Of a DNA stretch of 64,000 nt, positions 9,189-17,707 are shown piece after piece. Both the position numbers and the translations under genes were made by a program. The notes below the pieces were generated by a model that saw nothing but the letters and a program-made list of their open reading frames with translations, had not been told where the DNA came from and made no database searches. The DNA lies in assembly GCA_020248265.1 (NCBI GenBank), contig JADCHX010000004.1, positions 415,473-479,472 of the forward strand. Direction: 5' to 3'. Within the stretch, counting starts at the first letter, position 1; each line of letters starts with the position of its first letter. The DNA comes from Rhodocyclaceae bacterium (GTDB lineage: Bacteria; Pseudomonadota; Gammaproteobacteria; Burkholderiales; CAIKXV01).

Positions 9189-10184
9189 CTACGGCGGTGG
9201 CGCCTCGGTCGCCCGGCCCGCCTGCCAGCGGCGATCCACTGCGGCCATCGCCGCGAGCAACGCCGCGCCCCACGCGCCGAGCAGCAGCGCCTGGCCGGCC
9301 ACCGGCAGCCGCAGCGCGGCCAGCGCCACAGCGGCACCGGCGGCCATCAGGCCGTATTCCGCAAGGGCCGTCCGACGATGGCCCCAGCCGATCCTTACCA
9401 GGCGTTGGTAGTAGTGCTCGCGATGGGCCTGCCAGAAGCGTTCGCCGCGCAGCATCCGGCGCAGCAGGGTGGCCGTCGCATCGACGAAGAAGGGCGCGAA
9501 GACCACGAACGGGAACCACGCCGGGAAGCGTCCGCCGGCCACGCCTGCCGCACCGAGCGCCCCGGCCAGGAAGCCGAGCGGGACCGAGCCGACATCGCCG
9601 AGGAAGATGCGCGCCGGATGGAAGTTGGCCTTCAGGAACACGGCCGATGCCACCGCGATCGCCAGCGACAGTGACGCGAGCTGCGGATCGCCGCCGAGCG
9701 CGAATGCGGCGGCCAGGGTGCCGAATCCGCAAACGGCCATGCCGCCGGCCAGCCCGTCCGAGCCGTCCATGAAGTTGTAGAGGTTGATCGACCAGGCGAT
9801 CAGGAAGGCGGTCGCCGCCTGCCAGGCCAACGGCAGCGGCGGCAGCGCGAGCCAGACGAACGCGCCGGCCGCCCCCGCGTGCAGGCCGAAGCGAAGGGCG
9901 ATCGGCAGGCTGCGCCAGTCATCCGCGAACGACAGTGCTGCGAGCACTACCACGCAGCCGGCAAGCACACCATGGGCTGGCCAGCCGGGCAGGCAGGCGG
10001 CGAGCACGCCCGCGACCACTGCCACGCCGCCGCTGCGCGGGACCGGTACCTGGTGCAGCGATCGTTCGTTCGGCCGATCCATCGGCAGCCGCGCGCGGCC
10101 CGGGCCTAGCAGCCAGGCCAGCGTGGCGGCTGCGACCAGCAGGGCCAGCAGCGGGGACAGCAGTTCACCCGTCGCTGTGCTCAT
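9189..10184 (-). CDS. Undecaprenyl-phosphate sugar-1-phosphate transferase, WecA/WbpL (MraY-like) family
   Basis: 331 residues and about ten hydrophobic segments. Family motifs are in order: RSLHQVPVPRSGGVAV near residue 45, SFADDWRSLP with the paired aspartates, NLYNFMDGSDGLAGG, IFLGDVGSVPLGFL, and HREHYYQRLV in the last cytosolic loop. These enzymes start O-chain synthesis by moving a HexNAc-1-P from a UDP-sugar onto undecaprenyl phosphate. I use the ATG at 10184, which overlaps the stop of the epimerase gene as ATGA; a GTG at 10196 is possible. It acts just after the UDP-sugar enzymes around it. Confidence 0.87.
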   Translation of the reverse strand: MSTATGELLSPLLALLVAAATLAWLLGPGRARLPMDRPNERSLHQVPVPRSGGVAVVAGVLAACLPGWPAHGVLAGCVVVLAALSFADDWRSLPIALRFGLHAGAAGAFVWLALPPLPLAWQAATAFLIAWSINLYNFMDGSDGLAGGMAVCGFGTLAAAFALGGDPQLASLSLAIAVASAVFLKANFHPARIFLGDVGSVPLGFLAGALGAAGVAGGRFPAWFPFVVFAPFFVDATATLLRRMLRGERFWQAHREHYYQRLVRIGWGHRRTALAEYGLMAAGAAVALAALRLPVAGQALLLGAWGAALLAAMAAVDRRWQAGRATEAPPP

Positions 10185-11332
10185 GCCTTGCGCCACACCA
10201 CCCGGTTCACGTAGTCGGTATAGCCCAGGATGATGCGCAGCACCTTTTCGGACACCGCCGGGCGGTGGTAGTCGGCCACCGGCGCTAGCGTGCGCGCCGG
10301 GCTGCCGGCCGGCTCGCCGCGCGACTGGGTCTCGAGCACCTTAAGCCCCTGCAGCACGCGGTCGGTGTCGAGGCCGACCATCATCACCGCCGCCTCCTCC
10401 ATTGCTTCCGGGCGCTCATGCGCCTCGCGCAGGTTCAGCGCCGGGAAGTCGAGGATCGACGACTCCTCGCTGATCGTGCCGCTGTCGGACAGCACCGCAC
10501 GTGCATTGCGCTGGAGCTGGACGTAGTCGAGGAAGCCGAACGGGGTGTGCAGTTCGACCAGCGGGTCGAGCGTCGCTGCCCGCTCGGCGAGGCGATTGCG
10601 CGTGCGCGGATGGGTGCTGAAGATGATGCGCTGGCGGAACTTGCGGGCCAGCGCATCGAGCATTGCCGCGATGCGCTCAAGTGCGGCCGGCGGATCGACG
10701 TTCTCTTCGCGGTGCAGGCTGACCACGAAGTATTCGCGGGCATGCAGCTCGATCCGGGTCAACACGTCCGATGCCTCGATGCGCGGCAGGTAATGGTGCA
10801 GCACCTCGTGCATCGGGCTGCCGGTCTTGATGACCCGGTCGGGCGGAAGGCCCTCGCGCAGCAGGTAGTCGCGTGCGATGTCGCTGTAGGGCAGGTTGAT
10901 GTCGGAGATGTGGTCGACGATGCGCCGGTTGAGTTCTTCCGGCACGCGTTCGTCGAAGCAGCGGTTGCCGGCTTCCATGTGGAACACCGGGATCTTGCGC
11001 CGCTTGCAGGCGATCGCCGAGAGGCAGCTGTTGGTATCGCCGAGGATCAGCACCGCGTCCGGCTTCTCGGCCTCGAGCACCGGGTCGACACGCATCAGGG
11101 TCTGGCCGATGGTATCGATCGCGGTGGAGCCGGGTGACGCGGCGGCCAGGAAGTGGTCGGGACGGCGGATGCCGAGTTCCTCGAAGAAGACATCGTTCAG
11201 CGAGTAGTCGTAGTTCTGCCCGGTATGCACCAGCACCAGCTCGGTGGCCTGGTCGAGCCGCGCCAGCACCCGCGACAGGCGGATCAGTTCCGGCCGGGTG
11301 CCGACGATGGCCATCACCTTCAGTTTCTTCAT
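10181..11332 (-). CDS. UDP-N-acetylglucosamine 2-epimerase family, FnlC/WbjD type
   Basis: 383 residues, full length for non-hydrolysing UDP-HexNAc 2-epimerases. The N-terminus KVMAIVGTRPELIRLSRVL and the active-site segments HMEAGNRCFDERVPEE and SDSGTISEESSILDFPAL are intact. The reading NCFDERVPEE-like plus LREAHERPEAMEEA, and its place directly after fnlA/fnlB-like sequence, points to the FnlC/WbjD branch that makes UDP-L-FucNAc, rather than WecB. Both partner enzymes are represented only by a chimeric remnant immediately upstream (11332-11661), so this epimerase lacks its usual substrate supply unless copies exist elsewhere. Start and upstream stop share one base (TGATG). Confidence 0.85.
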   Translation of the reverse strand: MKKLKVMAIVGTRPELIRLSRVLARLDQATELVLVHTGQNYDYSLNDVFFEELGIRRPDHFLAAASPGSTAIDTIGQTLMRVDPVLEAEKPDAVLILGDTNSCLSAIACKRRKIPVFHMEAGNRCFDERVPEELNRRIVDHISDINLPYSDIARDYLLREGLPPDRVIKTGSPMHEVLHHYLPRIEASDVLTRIELHAREYFVVSLHREENVDPPAALERIAAMLDALARKFRQRIIFSTHPRTRNRLAERAATLDPLVELHTPFGFLDYVQLQRNARAVLSDSGTISEESSILDFPALNLREAHERPEAMEEAAVMMVGLDTDRVLQGLKVLETQSRGEPAGSPARTLAPVADYHRPAVSEKVLRIILGYTDYVNRVVWRKA

Positions 11333-11661
11333 CAGACCGCCTCGGGGTAGGTATCGGGCGCCGCAGGATCGAAGATCTCGTGCGACCAGAACAGGGTGAA
11401 CAGATCGTCGTGACCGGTGTTCCGGATGTCGTGGGTGTGCAGCGTCGGCATGTCGATGTACACCGGAGCATCGCCGCTGTCGCAGCTGCGCACGTCACCG
11501 ACGATGAACTGGATCGACGGGTCAGCGAGTTCGACCCGCATCAGTTCCTGCTTCAGTTCGTCGCGGCTGAAGATCCGGCGCAGCCGTTCGAGCACGGCAC
11601 GACCGAACGAGCCCGTGCCGCCGGTGATCAGGACGGTCTTGCCGCGCAGCATGCGAATCAT
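11332..11661 (-). pseudogene. Chimeric remnant: N-terminus of FnlA (WbjB) joined to C-terminus of FnlB (WbjC)
   Basis: An open frame of 109 codons. Residues 1-58 (GKTVLITGGTGSFGRAVLER, RIFSRDELKQELMR, FIVGDVR) are the start of the FnlA/WbjB 4,6-dehydratase/5-epimerase. Residues from about 62 (VYIDMPTLHTHDIRNTG, FWSHEIFDPAAPDTY) are the cupin-like end of the FnlB/WbjC reductase. Intact versions are about 340 and 370 residues, so some 600 residues are missing. Within the FnlA part, the family normally has about seven more residues between AVLERL and RIFSRDE, which is a second small deletion. The joint is in frame but the product lacks both active sites. Flanking genes keep ATGA/TGATG couplings. 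Confidence 0.8.
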
Positions 11662-12374
11662 GGTTGGTCGGGGTGCAGAAGCGACATGCCGGGAAGTCCG
11701 AGACCCGAGTCGATGCGTCGCCAACGCTGGGGGAATCGCTCCATCACTTCAACGATCGCGCGATCGGGACCGACGTTATAGCCCGATTCCGAGCTCTGGA
11801 AAAAGGTGTCGTGCAGCAGGATGGCCGCATCGGGTACCGCTTCGGCTATCCCCGTCAGCTCTCGCAGCACCGACGCGTAAGAATGATCGCCGTCGATCAT
11901 GAAGAGCGGGCGCTGCGTGCAACCGCCGGATCGCCAGAGCGCCAACGAGACGTTCAGGCCATCTCCCAGATGCAGGCAGACGCGGGGGTTGTCGCGCACC
12001 ATTTCGCCGCGCCGGCGGCGTGGATGCTCTGCATGGTCGATCTCGTCCGGCAGATCGACCGAATGCACAGTCGTATCGATGGAGAATTCCTGCGCAGTCC
12101 GTGCGAAGATCCAGGCGGATTTGCCGAGGTTGGTGCCCCACTCGAATATTTCCTTCGGCTTCAGCCTGCACACCGCAGCGCTCATGAGCAGCAGTTCGTG
12201 CGCTGGAAACGGCTGGAAACCCACCCGTGGCACCAGCCGTGACTGCACGAATCGCGAAAGCTGCCGGCAGTCGACCTCGAATGCGCTGCAGCCCGGGTTG
12301 CGCGTCGGGTCTGTGCGGGCATGTCTGCGGTCGCGCAGCCGCCGGGCAAGAGAGAGCAACCGTTCTGGGATCAT
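11658..12374 (-). CDS. Class I SAM-dependent methyltransferase (Methyltransf_24-like)
   Basis: 238 residues. The SAM-binding region is IFEWGTNLGKSAWIFARTA; MIDGDHSYASVLREL and ILLHDTFFQ match the pattern of polysaccharide-associated methyltransferases/cephalosporin-hydroxylase-like proteins (GxxxGxS, DGDHxY, HD). I start at the ATG at 12374 (MIPERLLSL), 25 nt after the preceding GT4 stop; the open frame further upstream is antisense-like sequence. The product probably methylates a sugar of the O-chain or its terminal residue. The target cannot be deduced. Confidence 0.7.
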   Translation of the reverse strand: MIPERLLSLARRLRDRRHARTDPTRNPGCSAFEVDCRQLSRFVQSRLVPRVGFQPFPAHELLLMSAAVCRLKPKEIFEWGTNLGKSAWIFARTAQEFSIDTTVHSVDLPDEIDHAEHPRRRRGEMVRDNPRVCLHLGDGLNVSLALWRSGGCTQRPLFMIDGDHSYASVLRELTGIAEAVPDAAILLHDTFFQSSESGYNVGPDRAIVEVMERFPQRWRRIDSGLGLPGMSLLHPDQP

Positions 12375-12399
12375 CAAGTGGATTCCGGCTAGGGTTGGT

Positions 12400-13722
12400 T
12401 TACCGGCCTTCTGCAGAATCCCGGCTGATGTCGAAAAACAGCGCTTCATAACGCCGGGTGATCGCTTCCCAGGTGTACGAGTCGAGAAAGCGTTGCCGGC
12501 CGGCCGCCCCGAGTGCCCGCAGACCTGCCTGATTCTCCACCAGCCGCGAGATGCCTGCCCCGAGTACCTGCGCCGACACGCGCGTGTAGCCGCGCGCATC
12601 CTGCGCCGCCGGGCAGATGATGCCGCATCCAGTCCACTCAGCGATCTCCGCTGCGTTGCCAACGGGAACCGACAGGAAAGGCAGCCCGGCAGCGGCCGAT
12701 TCGAACAGCACCAGCGGCGAGTATTCCACGTTCGAGGCGAATACGAACAGGTCGGCGTTGAGGTAGGCTTGAATGACTTCCTGCCTCGGCAAGGCCATCA
12801 GTGCGGCCCGTGGCAAGGTGCCCGGCGCGTTGACCTGTGCCAGCAACGTGTCCAGCGATGCGCGCGGGGCGGACGGTTCGACCGTGCGTGCTCCGGCTTC
12901 GCGTGCACGACTCAGCAGACGCCGTATCAGATCGACCAGCCCGGCGGGACCGCGTGCGCCGATAGCGGCGCGCACCTGATGCACCAGTGCCAGCCCCTTC
13001 GACGTGGCGCTCGGACGGGCGCCGATCATCAGCAGGAAGACCGGGCGCGCGCAGGTGACCCACGGCAGGGACTCGAGGAGTTCGAGGTGCCCCTTCTGGC
13101 CGTTGACATTGCCGACGGTGATCATCAGGAACGCATCTTCTGGTATCGAATGGCGCCGTCGGAACGCGGGATCCTGCGGCACCGAGAACTCGCGTTCGTC
13201 CGCGCCGTTGGGCAGTACGCAGAACGAGTCGATGCCGTGCTGCCGCGCGAAATCGATGTCGCGGTAGTGGGTAGCGTAGAAGACGAGGCGATCGAACCTG
13301 CGCAGTACGCCGGGCATGTCCCGGTAGTATTCCGCGTACTCTGGTTCGAAGAGCTTCGAGAAGCCGCAGGGAATGAATACCGATTTCATCCGTATCTGGT
13401 CGAGCACGGCAATCATCGCGTCGAAGGTCCACTGCTGGGCCGCCTTCACCATCACCAGGTCGAACCGGGCATCAAGCAGGAACTGCCGGTAGCGGCCTAC
13501 CTCGCCTGAAAGCCCGGCCACCGCATTGCCAGCAATACTGAACTGGGCGATTTCCACCCCGTTGATCCGTTCTGTGGTTCGCCCTGGCAGACGAGTGGTC
13601 GCGACCGTCACGCTGTGGCCGCGGGCGACCAGGCGCTCGGCAATCTGCCGCATCACTTCCTGCACACCGCCCACCGACGGCGCATAGAATTCGCAGGCGA
13701 GCAGGATGCTCAGCTTGCCCAT
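12400..13722 (-). CDS. Glycosyltransferase family 4
   Basis: 440 residues, GT-B fold. It begins LSILLACEFYAPSVGGVQEVMRQ, the donor-loop opening of GT4 enzymes. The second domain has LMITVGNVNGQKGHLELL and, further on, VEYSPLVLFESAAAGLPFLS, where the E-x7-E motif equivalent sits. It contains a long insert (about residues 265-330) before the last strand, longer than in a typical 360-residue member. It lies between a sugar epimerase and a methyltransferase in the leftward operon. Start at 13722 is 7 nt after the upstream stop. Confidence 0.85.
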   Translation of the reverse strand: MGKLSILLACEFYAPSVGGVQEVMRQIAERLVARGHSVTVATTRLPGRTTERINGVEIAQFSIAGNAVAGLSGEVGRYRQFLLDARFDLVMVKAAQQWTFDAMIAVLDQIRMKSVFIPCGFSKLFEPEYAEYYRDMPGVLRRFDRLVFYATHYRDIDFARQHGIDSFCVLPNGADEREFSVPQDPAFRRRHSIPEDAFLMITVGNVNGQKGHLELLESLPWVTCARPVFLLMIGARPSATSKGLALVHQVRAAIGARGPAGLVDLIRRLLSRAREAGARTVEPSAPRASLDTLLAQVNAPGTLPRAALMALPRQEVIQAYLNADLFVFASNVEYSPLVLFESAAAGLPFLSVPVGNAAEIAEWTGCGIICPAAQDARGYTRVSAQVLGAGISRLVENQAGLRALGAAGRQRFLDSYTWEAITRRYEALFFDISRDSAEGR

Positions 13723-13729
13723 GCGCCCG

Positions 13730-14665
13730 TCACGCCTGGGCGAGCGCGGCAAGCCACGCCCGACGGACGCCCTCGGCCAACGCGATCTTCGGACGCCAGC
13801 CCGAGGCCAGGTGCAGGCGCGTACTGTCCAGCACGTTCACCGCCACGTCGAACCGGCGCGGTGACTGGACCTTAACCTGCATGGCACGGCCTGATGCGCT
13901 GGCCAGCGGTTCGATCAGGTCGAGCACGTCGCGGTTCGACGAGCCGATCCCCGTGCCGATGTTGTACGCGTTGCAGGCTTCGCCGCGTTCGAGTACGGCC
14001 AGGATGCCGGTTGCGACATCGCTCACATGGATATAGTCGCGGATGGTGCCGGGTTCGCCGTACATCACCAGCGGCGCACCGTTGATGACCGACTGTATCG
14101 CGGCGGCAATGAAGCCCTGGCCCGAGAACGCTCGTTGTTCATCGCCATACGCGTTACCTGGTCGGGCGATGACGACAGGCAAGCCGTTGCAGCGGCCCGC
14201 CATCATCGCGTACTTCTCCTGTGTCAACTTGGTGATGCCGTACGGAGAGATCGGCTCGGTCGGGTGATCTTCCCGGATCGGCAGGGCGGCCGCCTGCCCG
14301 TAGATGGTTCCCCCGGACGATACGATGACCAGCCGCCTTATGCCAGCCGATGCAGCCTCCTGCAGCAGGGTTACCGCTGGCGGAAGGTTGGAGCGAATGT
14401 CGAACAGCGGGTCGACATAACTCGTTTGTGGAACCGTGCCGTAAGCGAGATCGATCACTTCGTCTGCACCGGCCAGCCATTGCTTCAACAAATCGCGATC
14501 ACCGTAGTCGCCGGCCTGGTACTGCACGGAGGGCGGCAGCGGGTTGCCGGGATCTGCGGATCGTCCGAGCACGCGCACGCGTCGGCCAGAGCCGACCAGA
14601 AGCCGGGTGAGATGGTGCCCGATGAAGCCTGCACCCCCGATGACGCAACATTCCAGGTGACTCAT
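13730..14665 (-). CDS. NAD-dependent nucleotide-sugar epimerase/dehydratase (extended SDR)
   Basis: 311 residues. The motif CCVIGGAGFIGHHLTRLL binds NAD(P). SSGGTIYGQ and SPYGITKLTQEK supply the Ser and Tyr/Lys of the active site, and the GTIRDYIHVSDVA segment is typical of UDP-sugar 4-epimerases. Family members interconvert UDP-hexoses or reduce 4-keto sugars; this one resembles the GalE/WbpP-like group but the exact substrate is open. It overlaps the upstream GT2 by 4 nt. Confidence 0.8.
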   Translation of the reverse strand: MSHLECCVIGGAGFIGHHLTRLLVGSGRRVRVLGRSADPGNPLPPSVQYQAGDYGDRDLLKQWLAGADEVIDLAYGTVPQTSYVDPLFDIRSNLPPAVTLLQEAASAGIRRLVIVSSGGTIYGQAAALPIREDHPTEPISPYGITKLTQEKYAMMAGRCNGLPVVIARPGNAYGDEQRAFSGQGFIAAAIQSVINGAPLVMYGEPGTIRDYIHVSDVATGILAVLERGEACNAYNIGTGIGSSNRDVLDLIEPLASASGRAMQVKVQSPRRFDVAVNVLDSTRLHLASGWRPKIALAEGVRRAWLAALAQA

Positions 14666-15675
14666 GGCAATGTGTTCCGTGGGCTCATCCGGTTGTAAAG
14701 TGCACGGTGCGCGCGATACAGGTGGCCGACGAGATTACCGGTATTGCGCAGTTCGAGGTAGCTCAGTTCCAGCCTCCGTATGCGCGCGCGCGCGTCGCCA
14801 CGGTACAGACCGCGGTCGCGGCTGTTGACCCGGCGCTCCACGATCCGATCCAGCACGTTGGTCATCGCCCGGAAATCGGGCACGCTCGCCATGCGATGAA
14901 GTGCCCGGTGCAGTAACGCGGCGATGTTGACGATGCACGGGTCGTCTACCGCCTGTCCAGACGCCGCTGCGAGATTCTCTGCGCACAGAGTGACCATGTG
15001 CTCGCGGAACGGTGATGCACCCGCACGCGACATGCTGCCTGCAACTTCGCGATAGAGGTGCAGCGTCTCGGGGATGTTGGCGATTTCCCAGCGTCTGGCG
15101 ATTCTCGACCAGAGCTCATAGTCTTCCGGGGGCTGCCGCGCCAGGTCGGTGGCGTAGTGCCCCACGTCATCGAGGGCCGACCGCCGCAGCATCACGGAAC
15201 TATGGACGAACGGGTTGTCGAACAGCAGTTCATGCTGGAGCGCCTGGTTTCCGACCGGATGCCGGTGTCCGCGGCGCGTGGCCATGCGTTCGTTCAGGAT
15301 GCCAGCCCAGGTACCGACCAGACCGCAGCGCGGCTGCGCATCGAGCAGCGCGACCTGCCGGCAGAGCCGCGTCGGCAGGGACACGTCATCCTGGTCCTGG
15401 CGAGCGATGTACTCGCCACGCGCAAGGCTGATCGCACGGTTGAGGGTCGCCGGCAACCCTGCGTTGACCTGACGGTACAGGCGTAGCCTGGGGTCAGTGA
15501 AACCGGCCAGTACCTCCGGTGTGGAATCGGTGGATCCATCGTCGACGACCACGATCTCGAACGTGCAATCGACCTGCGCAAGCATGCTGTCGATGGCCTC
15601 GCCGACATACTGGGGGCAGTTGTAGACCGGCAGGATCACGCTGACCCGGGGTTCGACGACCGTCGTTGCCGTCAT
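14662..15675 (-). CDS. Glycosyltransferase family 2
   Basis: 337 residues. VSVILPVYNCPQYVGEAIDSML opens the GT-A domain; VVVDDGSTDSTPEVL and YIARQDQDDVSLPTRL supply the nucleotide and metal sites (QDQDD in place of DxD). The C-terminal about 120 residues are helical with no recognised motif. I prefer the ATG at 15675, just behind the fucosyltransferase stop; a GTG at 15693 would add six residues. It is part of the O-chain operon. Confidence 0.85.
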   Translation of the reverse strand: MTATTVVEPRVSVILPVYNCPQYVGEAIDSMLAQVDCTFEIVVVDDGSTDSTPEVLAGFTDPRLRLYRQVNAGLPATLNRAISLARGEYIARQDQDDVSLPTRLCRQVALLDAQPRCGLVGTWAGILNERMATRRGHRHPVGNQALQHELLFDNPFVHSSVMLRRSALDDVGHYATDLARQPPEDYELWSRIARRWEIANIPETLHLYREVAGSMSRAGASPFREHMVTLCAENLAAASGQAVDDPCIVNIAALLHRALHRMASVPDFRAMTNVLDRIVERRVNSRDRGLYRGDARARIRRLELSYLELRNTGNLVGHLYRAHRALYNRMSPRNTLP

Positions 15676-15677
15676 GT

Positions 15678-16547
15678 TCACAGCCTGAGCCACGCTGGCG
15701 GGACGAGGTCAGCGTCGCTCATTCCAGGCGCCTGGAACCATTGCCGTGGTGCAATCACGGTCCGGTCCGGGTTTGTTCCGAGCCAGGCGCCCCACCAGCT
15801 GAACGTGCTGTTCGCCGTGATGTGATGCCGGCAGAGCGCCATCAGGCGCAGGTCTTCGTGCGCCTGCGCTGGGTTGTTGTGATCGACGACCGTCATCGGT
15901 GAGACCAGCTTCAGGTTGTTGGTTGCCCACGTTGGATCGTCCGAGAACACGTAGAGGTGGCAATCGCCGATACGCTCGCGCAGCAGGGCCTCTGCCCGCT
16001 GGTAGTAGGCTTCATCGCACAGGCCATGAAAGTCGCGCGTGCCTGGGTTCAGGTAGTCGCCCCGCCGCACGTGCAGGGATACTGCGGGCGTACCGGCAAT
16101 ACGCGCGGCCATGGCGAGGTTCGCGCCCTTTGCGGGCGGCAGCCGCAGCAGTTCGTCCCGCAGCATCGCTTCGCTGTGCTCGAAGTAGCGGTAGCTTTGC
16201 CAGTAGCCGACCAGGTAGCACTCGGGGGGCGCCGCCAGCACGGACGGATCGAAACCGAAACTGCGTTCGATGAGGACCGGAATGCGGGGACGCGCGGTGA
16301 AGCGCGACAGTACGCGTCCGATCCGTCCCATGGGCCGCGAGGGCAGGCGCAGGGTCGTACGCTCGGACGCCGACAAGGTGCGGGCGTGCAGGGAGAACGC
16401 ACCGATTGCGAACGCACGATCCGCTGATGCGTCCAACACTTTGGTGTCCAGCAGAAGCGGCACTGCATGCCGGGCAGCAAGCGTGCGGCCGAGGGCGTAC
16501 TGGAAAAGCTGGTTGCCGAGGCCGCCCTGGAGCTGACAGACGATCAT
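15678..16547 (-). CDS. Glycosyltransferase family 11, alpha-1,2-fucosyltransferase-like
   Basis: 289 residues, standard for GT11. The start MIVCQLQGGLGNQLFQYALG is the family signature, VSLHVRRGDYLNPGT contains the HxRRGDY motif that binds GDP-fucose, and ITANSTFSWWGAWLG is the third conserved block. It should move L-fucose (or a close 6-deoxyhexose) from a GDP-sugar to galactose or a related acceptor. No gmd or fcl for GDP-fucose is present in the window, so the donor must come from elsewhere. Confidence 0.9.
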   Translation of the reverse strand: MIVCQLQGGLGNQLFQYALGRTLAARHAVPLLLDTKVLDASADRAFAIGAFSLHARTLSASERTTLRLPSRPMGRIGRVLSRFTARPRIPVLIERSFGFDPSVLAAPPECYLVGYWQSYRYFEHSEAMLRDELLRLPPAKGANLAMAARIAGTPAVSLHVRRGDYLNPGTRDFHGLCDEAYYQRAEALLRERIGDCHLYVFSDDPTWATNNLKLVSPMTVVDHNNPAQAHEDLRLMALCRHHITANSTFSWWGAWLGTNPDRTVIAPRQWFQAPGMSDADLVPPAWLRL

Positions 16548-16572
16548 GCTTGAAGGCGGCCTTCAGGTGCGC

Positions 16573-17298
16573 TCATCCCGCATAGCTCCGTTCCCAGGCC
16601 TCCATCCAGACCTCGAGCAGTTCAAGCTCCGACGGTGAAATTGATGGCGGGCGAACGATCCAGCGGCGCGGCGTGTGCACCATGCTGAGTGCGAGCAGTT
16701 CTCGCACCGCGCTGCGAAGTGCATCGTAGCCAAGGTCGCGTTCGTCGCGATCGGCCGTCACTTCGATGTTGCGCAGGTGGCCCCAATGTGTCTTCCTGAG
16801 CCTGATCCGGGTGAAGCCCAGTGCTTCGAGCGTGCGCCTGAAGCGCTTGCCGTACCAGCCGTCCCAATGCACCGCCCAATGCGACTCATGCGATCCGAAC
16901 AGGTGGCGAATCACTTCCTGCTTTCCGGAATAATCCACGAATGGAGACAGCAGCAGCCAGGCACTCGCCCGCACGTCCGGAGTCTCGATGCGAAGCGTGC
17001 CGCCGGGTACCAGCCATTCGCGCCATCGGCAGAGCAGCGCGAGTGCGGTAGTGCGCGGGAAGTGCTCGAACACATGATGCAGCCGGATCTCGCTCGCCGA
17101 GAGGGGCGACCGGCGCATCGCCGTCAGATCGCAATACAAATCCGCAGTCAGACCTGCCTGAACCGTGTGCTCCGACGGTGGGTAGTCAACATTCACGTAG
17201 CCGTCGAGGTAGTGACGCCCGCAGCCCAGGTGCAGCCTTTCCGGGACCATGCGGGCATTCGATTGGTTGCTAGGCAATGGGGCTGGTGGTCCGTTCAT
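16573..17298 (-). CDS. SAM-dependent methyltransferase-like protein
   Basis: 241 residues. LHLGCGRHYLDGYVNVDY is a degenerate SAM motif I followed by a VNVD acidic strand end, and EIRLHHVFEHFPR plus WLVPGGTLRIETPD are the motif II/III areas seen in small methyltransferases of polysaccharide loci (SAM-binding with HxFEH). It is the first gene of the leftward O-chain operon and faces a methyltransferase on the other strand across 409 nt. Target unknown. Confidence 0.75.
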   Translation of the reverse strand: MNGPPAPLPSNQSNARMVPERLHLGCGRHYLDGYVNVDYPPSEHTVQAGLTADLYCDLTAMRRSPLSASEIRLHHVFEHFPRTTALALLCRWREWLVPGGTLRIETPDVRASAWLLLSPFVDYSGKQEVIRHLFGSHESHWAVHWDGWYGKRFRRTLEALGFTRIRLRKTHWGHLRNIEVTADRDERDLGYDALRSAVRELLALSMVHTPRRWIVRPPSISPSELELLEVWMEAWERSYAG

Positions 17299-17707
17299 GG
17301 GTAAAGATCAATCCTGCTCAGGCGCGCAATGTGCTGTGGCGAAGTTCTGTCCGTTTACGCACAGCGCGGAACACCCGGTATTGTAAGGGTCTGCTTGGTC
17401 CCCTGCTTGGCCTCGTGCACCTCGCCATTGAGCAGTTGTCTGCGGTACGCGAACGATGCGCGCGTTGGTTTACCAGGGAAAAGGGATGCCGATCGAGACT
17501 ACTACCGGTTCGGCCGAATGGGGCCAGCGCAAGCCGTGGCGGAAACTCCCGACATGTGACCTGCGTTGGGGCGCAAGCAGACCAGCATCGAGGAATGCTC
17601 TCAGCCTACAATGCCCACAGCCCTGCTGCAGCGAGGCTACGCGATTCATCAAGAGGGCAACGAATAGGCCCGATCATTCGAACGACCCCAGCGACACGGA
17701 AGGCTCT
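17299..17707. other. Divergent intergenic region, no gene seen
   Basis: 409 nt between the leftward O-chain operon (first gene ends at 17298) and the rightward methyltransferase at 17708. The overlapping short frames here have no recognisable protein. Promoters for both directions are expected, but I see no clear -35/-10 pair, riboswitch or JUMPStart/ops element. Base composition starts to drop here compared with the left side. Confidence 0.5.
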
